DNA from: Streptomyces sp. NBC_01262
GTDB taxonomy: Bacteria > Actinomycetota > Actinomycetes > Streptomycetales > Streptomycetaceae
Assembly: GCF_036226365.1 (NCBI RefSeq)
Contig: NZ_CP108462.1
Span: 3,204,501-3,268,500, forward strand
Length of the DNA: 64,000 nt
Direction of reading: 5' to 3'
A program made the translations under genes and the position numbers. Positions 59,329 through 64,000 of the stretch are shown in pieces. Under the pieces are notes generated by a model. The model did not search any database. It saw only the letters and a list, made by a program, of their open reading frames with translations, and was not told where the DNA came from. Each line of letters starts with the position of its first letter. The stretch's first letter is position 1.

Positions 59329-61080
59329 TCAGCCGGGTACGGGCGTGTTGTAGAGGTCGTAGCCGCGCTGTGCGCTGTAGCGCAGATGCACCTCGTGGCG
59401 GATCCGGGTCATGCACTCCGGCGGCAGGTCGTCGACCCGGGCGCCGAGCCGCCGGGCCACGCGGTGCAGCGCGGCGGCGGCCCAGGACGGGTCGGCCAGG
59501 AACGGGTCGGCGCCGTCCTGGTTGTGCCGCCACACGCCGAGCACGGCGGCGGCGGCCAGCAGCAGCGCGTACCGGTCCATGAGGGCGAAGCAGGCGGCAC
59601 TGGTGCGCGCCGCCATCCCCTCGGTCCTCAGGGTCAGCACCCGGTGGCGCAGGTCGCGGAACTCCTCGACCAGCTGTCCCGCGAGCGCGCGCAGCGCCCG
59701 CTCGACCCTGCCGCGCCCCGGCACCGAGGCGGCGACGTCCAGCAGCGTGGCGCTCAGGCTGTCGCGCCCGCAGGCCAGGCTCAGCCGCTCGGTGCGCAGC
59801 GGCGGCAGCCCGGTCCCGGACGCACCCGGCCTGAACAGCGCCGCGGGCGCCGCGTCCTCGGTGAACCACGAGCGCCGGGCGAGCCGGTGCAACTGCGGGA
59901 TGACGGTGGCCTGGCAGGCGGCCGAGCCGGCGTGGCCGAGGCTGAGCACGGGCACGTCGCGGACGTGCTTGCCGAAGATGCCCAGCGTCCCGTCGCGGGT
60001 GTAGATCCCGGCGCCCAGGACGATCGACAGGTCGTACATCGTCTCGGTCAGGACGCGCGGCAGCAGATACTTCAGCGACGCCGAGTACACGCTGGTCTCG
60101 GCCGGCAGCAGGTGCAGCGCCCTGGTCGAGGCAAGCGCCAGGCTGTCGTAGAGCAGCAGATTGACGAAGGCCCCGGTCACGGCGGCGTCGGTGCGCGCGG
60201 AGTCCGTCCGGGACGGGTGCCGGTAGGCGAAGTCGACGGCGGTGCGCAGGCTGGTGTCGACGGCGGCCACCGCCATCGCGGAGATCACGGTGCGGCTGAT
60301 CTGGAAGGACCGCAGCGCCGTCTCGATGCCGCTGCCCAGGGGGCCCAGCAACGCGCTCCCCGGCACCGGGCAGTCGTCGAACTCCAGCCCGGCGAAGTGG
60401 CAGCCGCGCAGGCCGACGGCCAGATGGCGGGGCAGTACGGTGGCGTGCTCGGCGGGCAGCGCGCCGGGGTCGAGCAGCAGTACGGAGTGGCTGCGGCTGC
60501 CGGGGGCGTCGTCGGTGCGGCAGAACAGCACGAGGGCCTCGGCCCGGTCCAGGTTGTTGATCATCGGCTTGCCGCCGCTGAGCAGAAAACCGCCCTGCGC
60601 ATGACGGGCGGTCACCTGGCTGCGTACGTAGTCGTTGCTGTGCGCCGTCTCGTGCTGGGCGATGGCCGCCCGGCCGCCGCCCAGCAGCAGCGCCGCGAGC
60701 CATTCGCGCTGGCGCTCGCTGCCGGTGGTCCACACGTCGGAGGCGGCCATGTAGGTGGTCATGCCGTAGCCCATGGCCAGGCCCACGTCACGGCGGAAGA
60801 CCGGCCGCATGACCCGCACCAGGGTGTCGATGCCGTCCAGGCGGCCGCCCAGCTCGCGCGGTACGAACTCGGCGTTGAGCCCGAAGTCGTCGAGCACCGC
60901 CTCGCCCTCGGCGAAGGGCACCGCGGCCCGGTCGGCCTCCAGCAGGGCGCCGTAGCCGAGCGGGTTGCCCGGATCCGTCGGGTCGCCCAGCAGCGCCTCC
61001 AGCCGGGCGACCCTGGTCTGGGCGGTCTCCGCCGGGGCGGGCGGCCTGCCCGGCGCCGCGGCTTCGAGGACGGACCTCAC
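59329..61080 (-). CDS. Acyl-CoA dehydrogenase family protein
   Basis: A 583-residue flavoprotein of the acyl-CoA dehydrogenase fold, longer than the usual about 380 residues because of an extended C-terminal helical part. Seen: IAQHETAHSNDYVRSQVTA, FLLSGGKPMINNLDRAEALVLFCRTD and a middle LGPLGSGIETALRSFQISRTVISA block. It may desaturate the acyl chain on its ACP. GTG 61080 overlaps the FAAL stop (GTGA); the neighbouring GTG 61083 is an alternative. Confidence 0.85.
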   Translation of the reverse strand: MRSVLEAAAPGRPPAPAETAQTRVARLEALLGDPTDPGNPLGYGALLEADRAAVPFAEGEAVLDDFGLNAEFVPRELGGRLDGIDTLVRVMRPVFRRDVGLAMGYGMTTYMAASDVWTTGSERQREWLAALLLGGGRAAIAQHETAHSNDYVRSQVTARHAQGGFLLSGGKPMINNLDRAEALVLFCRTDDAPGSRSHSVLLLDPGALPAEHATVLPRHLAVGLRGCHFAGLEFDDCPVPGSALLGPLGSGIETALRSFQISRTVISAMAVAAVDTSLRTAVDFAYRHPSRTDSARTDAAVTGAFVNLLLYDSLALASTRALHLLPAETSVYSASLKYLLPRVLTETMYDLSIVLGAGIYTRDGTLGIFGKHVRDVPVLSLGHAGSAACQATVIPQLHRLARRSWFTEDAAPAALFRPGASGTGLPPLRTERLSLACGRDSLSATLLDVAASVPGRGRVERALRALAGQLVEEFRDLRHRVLTLRTEGMAARTSAACFALMDRYALLLAAAAVLGVWRHNQDGADPFLADPSWAAAALHRVARRLGARVDDLPPECMTRIRHEVHLRYSAQRGYDLYNTPVPG

Positions 61081-62924
61081 CACGGCCTGCCACCACCCCC
61101 GCCGGCCGGTTCCGGCCGCAGCAGGTCGTCGCCGAGCAGGGACTCGTTCGCGCGGGTCAGGAACCGGATCTGCGGGTCCAGCACCTCGTACTCGCCGCGC
61201 AGGCCGCCGCCGAGGAACAGCTTGCGCATGAGGGTGCGCTGCACCTTGCCGCTGGTGGTGCGGCGTACGGTGCCGGGGCGGACCAGCAGCACATTGCCGG
61301 CCGGGACGTTGAACTCCTTGCCGATCATCTCCTGGATCCGCTGGGCCAGCACGCGCATGCCGCCCGCGTCCGTCCCAGCGCCCCGGACCTCCTGGACGAC
61401 GACCAGCTGCTCGCGTCCGCCGCCCTCGACCGCGAACACCGCGCCGGTGCCGGAGGTCAGGAACGGCTCGACGGACTTCACCGCCCACTCCACGTCCTGC
61501 GGATACACATTGCGGCCGTTGAGGATGATCAGCTCCTTCAGCCGGCCGGTGACGTACAGCTCGCCGCCCCTGAGGACCCCGAGGTCGCCGGTGCGCAGGA
61601 AGCCGCTCTCCTCCTCGTTGAGGGTCGCGTGGAAGGTCAGCTCGCTCTCGGTCGGCCGCTTCCAGTACCCCTGCGCGATGCTGTCGCCGCGCAGCCAGAT
61701 CTCGCCGACCACCCCGGTCGGCAGCTCGCGGTGCGTCACCGGGTCCACGATCCGCGCGTCGAGGTCCGCCACCTGCCCGGCGCCCACCAGCGTCCGCGAC
61801 GGGCGGCCCGGCACCGCCGCCTCCAGCCGGTCGCGTTCCAGGGCCGCCGGGTCGATCTCCCGCTCGGTGTGCCCCGCGCCGGGGACCCCGCCGGAGACCA
61901 CGAGGGTGGCCTCGGCCAGCCCGTAACTCGGGTACACCGCCTCGGCCCGCAGCCCGGCGGGGGCGAACCGCCGGATGAAGCCCGCGAGGGTGTCGGCGCG
62001 CACCGGCTCCGCACCGTTGAGGGCCAGGCGCCAGCGGGAGAGGTCGAGCCCGGCGATCTGCTCGTCGGTGACGCGGCGAAGGCACAGGTCGTAGCAGAAG
62101 TTCGGGCCGCCGCCGGCGGTGACCCCGTACCGCTCGATGGACTGCAGCCAGCGCACCGGCCGCTTGATGAAGGAGACCGGGGACATCTGCACGGACATGC
62201 TGCCCAGCCAGATGGGGTGCAGCAGGTGTGCGATCAGGCCCATGTCGTGGAAGTGCGGCAGCCAGCCGCCGAAGCGGTCCTCCCGCGTCGTGCGCAGCAG
62301 CTTGGCCAGCGACTCCTGGTTGGCCATCAGGTTGCGCTGCGAGACCATCACCCCGCGCGGGTCGGCCACCGACCCCGAGGTGTACTGCAGGAACGCCAGG
62401 TCGTCCGCCCTGCTGCGGACCGGCCGGAAGGAGTCCGAGTCCCCCAGCCCCGGCGTGTCCGTGGCCAGGCACACGGTCCGCTGCCCCTCGGCCATCGACA
62501 GCCACAGCGCCACCTCCGGCGCGCTGGCGGTGTCCGTCAGCACCAGCCGCGCCCCGGTGTCCTGCAGCACCATCCGGGTGCGGCTGAGCCGCTTCCCGTG
62601 CCCCGCGTCCCCCGGCAGCGGCGCCGGCACGGCAATCGCGCCCGCGTAGAGGCACCCCACGAACGCCTTCAGGAATTCCGTCGTCGTCGGGTACAGCAGC
62701 AGCACCGGCTGCCCCGCCGCTCCCTGCTCGCGTAAGGCAGAAGCGATCCGCCGCGCCTCCCGGTCCAGTTCCGCGTACGTCAGATGCTCGGCATGGCTGC
62801 CGTCCCGCGACTCGCGCAGGAACACATGCGCGTCCGCGTCCCCCAACTCCGCCGTCCGCTCCCGGACCAGCTCGGTGAAAGTGGCGAAGCGGCGTGGCTT
62901 TGGCATCCCCGGCATCCCCGACAT
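61077..62924 (-). CDS. Fatty acyl-AMP ligase (FAAL)
   Basis: Activates a fatty acid as acyl-AMP for transfer to an ACP without CoA. The 615-residue protein has LQYTSGSVADPRGVMVSQRNL near residues 170-190, a YPSYGLAEATLVVSGG block, LRTGDLGVLRGGELYVTGRLKELI, and an insertion in the C-terminal part of the N-domain expected for FAAL. It is the first gene of the operon. Several in-frame ATGs exist (62924, 62915, 62906, 62999); ATG 62924 or 62915 behind GAGGGG is favoured. Confidence 0.88.
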   Translation of the reverse strand: MSGMPGMPKPRRFATFTELVRERTAELGDADAHVFLRESRDGSHAEHLTYAELDREARRIASALREQGAAGQPVLLLYPTTTEFLKAFVGCLYAGAIAVPAPLPGDAGHGKRLSRTRMVLQDTGARLVLTDTASAPEVALWLSMAEGQRTVCLATDTPGLGDSDSFRPVRSRADDLAFLQYTSGSVADPRGVMVSQRNLMANQESLAKLLRTTREDRFGGWLPHFHDMGLIAHLLHPIWLGSMSVQMSPVSFIKRPVRWLQSIERYGVTAGGGPNFCYDLCLRRVTDEQIAGLDLSRWRLALNGAEPVRADTLAGFIRRFAPAGLRAEAVYPSYGLAEATLVVSGGVPGAGHTEREIDPAALERDRLEAAVPGRPSRTLVGAGQVADLDARIVDPVTHRELPTGVVGEIWLRGDSIAQGYWKRPTESELTFHATLNEEESGFLRTGDLGVLRGGELYVTGRLKELIILNGRNVYPQDVEWAVKSVEPFLTSGTGAVFAVEGGGREQLVVVQEVRGAGTDAGGMRVLAQRIQEMIGKEFNVPAGNVLLVRPGTVRRTTSGKVQRTLMRKLFLGGGLRGEYEVLDPQIRFLTRANESLLGDDLLRPEPAGGGGGRPW

Positions 62925-63038
62925 CCCCTCGCTCAAGCACTCAGCGGGACCCGGCATGGCGGGTCCCTTGTACCGCCCGATGGTCATCGGCCGCCCTAAA
63001 GCGGGGCTTGGGCCCCGTCCGTAATGCGCTGAGGCCTC

Positions 63039-63226
63039 AGGCCCTGTCCGGGCGATCATGAACGGCCCCTTCGCCGCCGCCGTGACATCAGCCGCTGGCG
63101 CGGCGGGCGGCACCTCGCCGCGTTGCCGAAACGCCCACAGGAAACCACCCTGTGGGCATTCCGGCGCCTTGCGATGCACCGCACCAGACGACGCCTGGAC
63201 CGCCCCTGATCGCCCGGACAGGGCCT
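63039..63226. mobile_element. Putative MITE-like element with 20-bp perfect terminal inverted repeats
   Basis: Ends AGGCCCTGTCCGGGCGATCA (63039-63058) and its exact complement (63207-63226) enclose 148 bp without a gene. Inside lies a 9-bp hairpin (63133-63141 with 63149-63157). A segment near 63.08-63.11 kb recurs, inverted, in the 32.2-kb repeat region. No transposase is present. No target-site duplication could be confirmed. Confidence 0.68.
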
Positions 63227-63237
63227 AACCTGGGCCG

Positions 63238-63507
63238 GTGAGACACGAGGACACGGAATTCGTCGGCGGCCCGCTCGACGGCAGGGTGCTGGGCGTACTG
63301 ACCGGCGTCACCGGCCAGCCCCCCAAGGTGTACGAGGTGCCCGTGCCGCAGGACGGCGGCGCCCCGCCGGTGGTGCACGTGTACCACCGCGAGCCCAGCC
63401 CCGGGCCGCGCGCGCAGCGCCGTACGCGCTTCGTCTTCGTCTACGACCCGGAGGGGAACCGCCCGGACCGGGGCCCGAAGTGGCCGTGGACCAAACCGGC
63501 CCGCTGA
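63238..63507 (+). CDS. Small conserved-looking protein, 89 residues
   Basis: Starts at GTG 63238, 11 bp after the repeat element. The protein has DTEFVGGPLDGRVLGVLTG near the N-terminus and HVYHREP and a basic, Trp-containing end (PKWPWTKPAR). No known function is recognised. It has no signal peptide or membrane helix. Confidence 0.7.
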   Translation: MRHEDTEFVGGPLDGRVLGVLTGVTGQPPKVYEVPVPQDGGAPPVVHVYHREPSPGPRAQRRTRFVFVYDPEGNRPDRGPKWPWTKPAR

Positions 63508-63639
63508 CCCTCCCTGACCCGGACCTTACCCGGACGGACGGCCTCCCCTGTCGCCGCTCAACCGGTCGTGTAAGGATCTACCCGGAGTACGTGGATGTTC
63601 GGACGATCCGATGAAGTGACCGGAAGCGGGGGTGAGGGG

Positions 63640-64000
63640 ATGTCAGCGCTGCGGCGCGCACTCGTCTGCGGGATGTTCCTGGCCACCGCCGCTCTCGCCC
63701 TCCCCGTCGTCCCCGCCGCCCAGGCCCACGCCGACCCCGCCCCCTCCACGACGAAGCTCGCCGCCCTCCTCGACCGTCTCCAGGACCTCTACCTCCAGGC
63801 CGAAGAGGCCACCGAGACCTACGACGAGGCCAAGGCCCAGCTCAAGGAGCAGCGCGGCACCGCCTCCCGCCTGGACTCCCAGCTCGCCGACGAGCGCATC
63901 GCGCTGGCCGAGGCCAAGGACCAGGCCGGGGCGCTGGCCCGCCAGCAGTACCAGGACGGCGGCGTGTCCCCGTACATGAACCTCATGCTCGCCGACACCC
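63640..64000 (+). CDS. Secreted coiled-coil protein, NlpC/P60-like N-terminus (partial)
   Basis: The first 120 residues are in view; the gene runs off the right edge. ATG 63640 follows GAGGGG. A signal peptide (RRALVCGMFLATAALALPVVPAAQAHA) is followed by a long helix of coiled-coil type (LDRLQDLYLQAEEATETYDEAKAQLKEQ...). This start is typical of actinobacterial RipA/NlpC-P60 peptidoglycan hydrolases, but the catalytic domain is outside the window. Confidence 0.75.
   Translation, partial: MSALRRALVCGMFLATAALALPVVPAAQAHADPAPSTTKLAALLDRLQDLYLQAEEATETYDEAKAQLKEQRGTASRLDSQLADERIALAEAKDQAGALARQQYQDGGVSPYMNLMLADT

Overview
The window is high-GC DNA from an actinomycete, almost certainly Streptomyces or a close relative. 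Codons are strongly G/C-biased at the third position, ATGA/GTGA start-stop overlaps are frequent, and SARP, AfsA-like, LAL/LuxR and PptT/PptH-like genes are present. It holds two biosynthetic gene clusters with regulatory and accessory genes between and beside them. No rRNA, tRNA, CRISPR array or intact insertion sequence was seen.

Region A (1-about 28.2 kb) is an unusual cluster that I cannot match to a known product. A leftward operon encodes an EhpF-like short adenylating protein, isochorismate synthase, a MATE exporter and TrpD (cut by the window edge). A rightward operon encodes a cyclase-family hydrolase, a DUF362 protein, an aldehyde-dehydrogenase-fold reductase and an SDR. Next come a 32-residue peptide with two ATP-grasp ligases, a divergent XRE-TPR regulator, a DAHP synthase, the nickel-pincer cofactor genes larB, larC and larE (no larA), a second MATE exporter with an alcohol dehydrogenase and a PadR regulator, and a carbamoylation module. 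That module holds an SGNH hydrolase, a tiny SxtK/DUF5989-like peptide, a diiron heme-oxygenase-like enzyme, a NodU/TobZ-type carbamoyltransferase and a tiny SxtJ-like membrane peptide. An MFS transporter closes the region. At least a dozen copies of an inverted repeat, TGAC-N4-GTCA, lie in five intergenic regions. They tie the aromatic-precursor, peptide, nickel-pincer and carbamoylation genes into one regulon, probably run by the XRE-TPR protein.

Region B (28.4-39.3 kb) holds an AfsA-like gene and an AfsR-type SARP, a repeat-rich 490-bp gap, a small unknown gene, and a tightly coupled three-gene operon that ends in a TPR-CHAT protease, followed by a DUF3592 membrane protein.

Region C (39.4-52 kb) holds three LuxR-type regulators, an ANL-fold protein that has lost its adenylation motifs, a polyprenyl-synthase-like protein with damaged metal motifs, a Thr/Gly-rich 91-residue peptide coupled to an HExxH protein, and a PptH/PptT-like pair.

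Region D (52-63 kb) is a leftward eight-gene operon of overlapping genes: FAAL, acyl-CoA dehydrogenase, ACP, KS-AT-ACP polyketide synthase, KASIII, FkbH, ACP and Sfp-type phosphopantetheinyl transferase. This set fits an RK-682-like acyl tetronate pathway: a fatty acid is activated, extended once, and joined to a glyceryl-ACP. A repeat element with 20-bp perfect inverted ends lies upstream. The window ends in the start of a secreted coiled-coil (NlpC/P60-like) protein.
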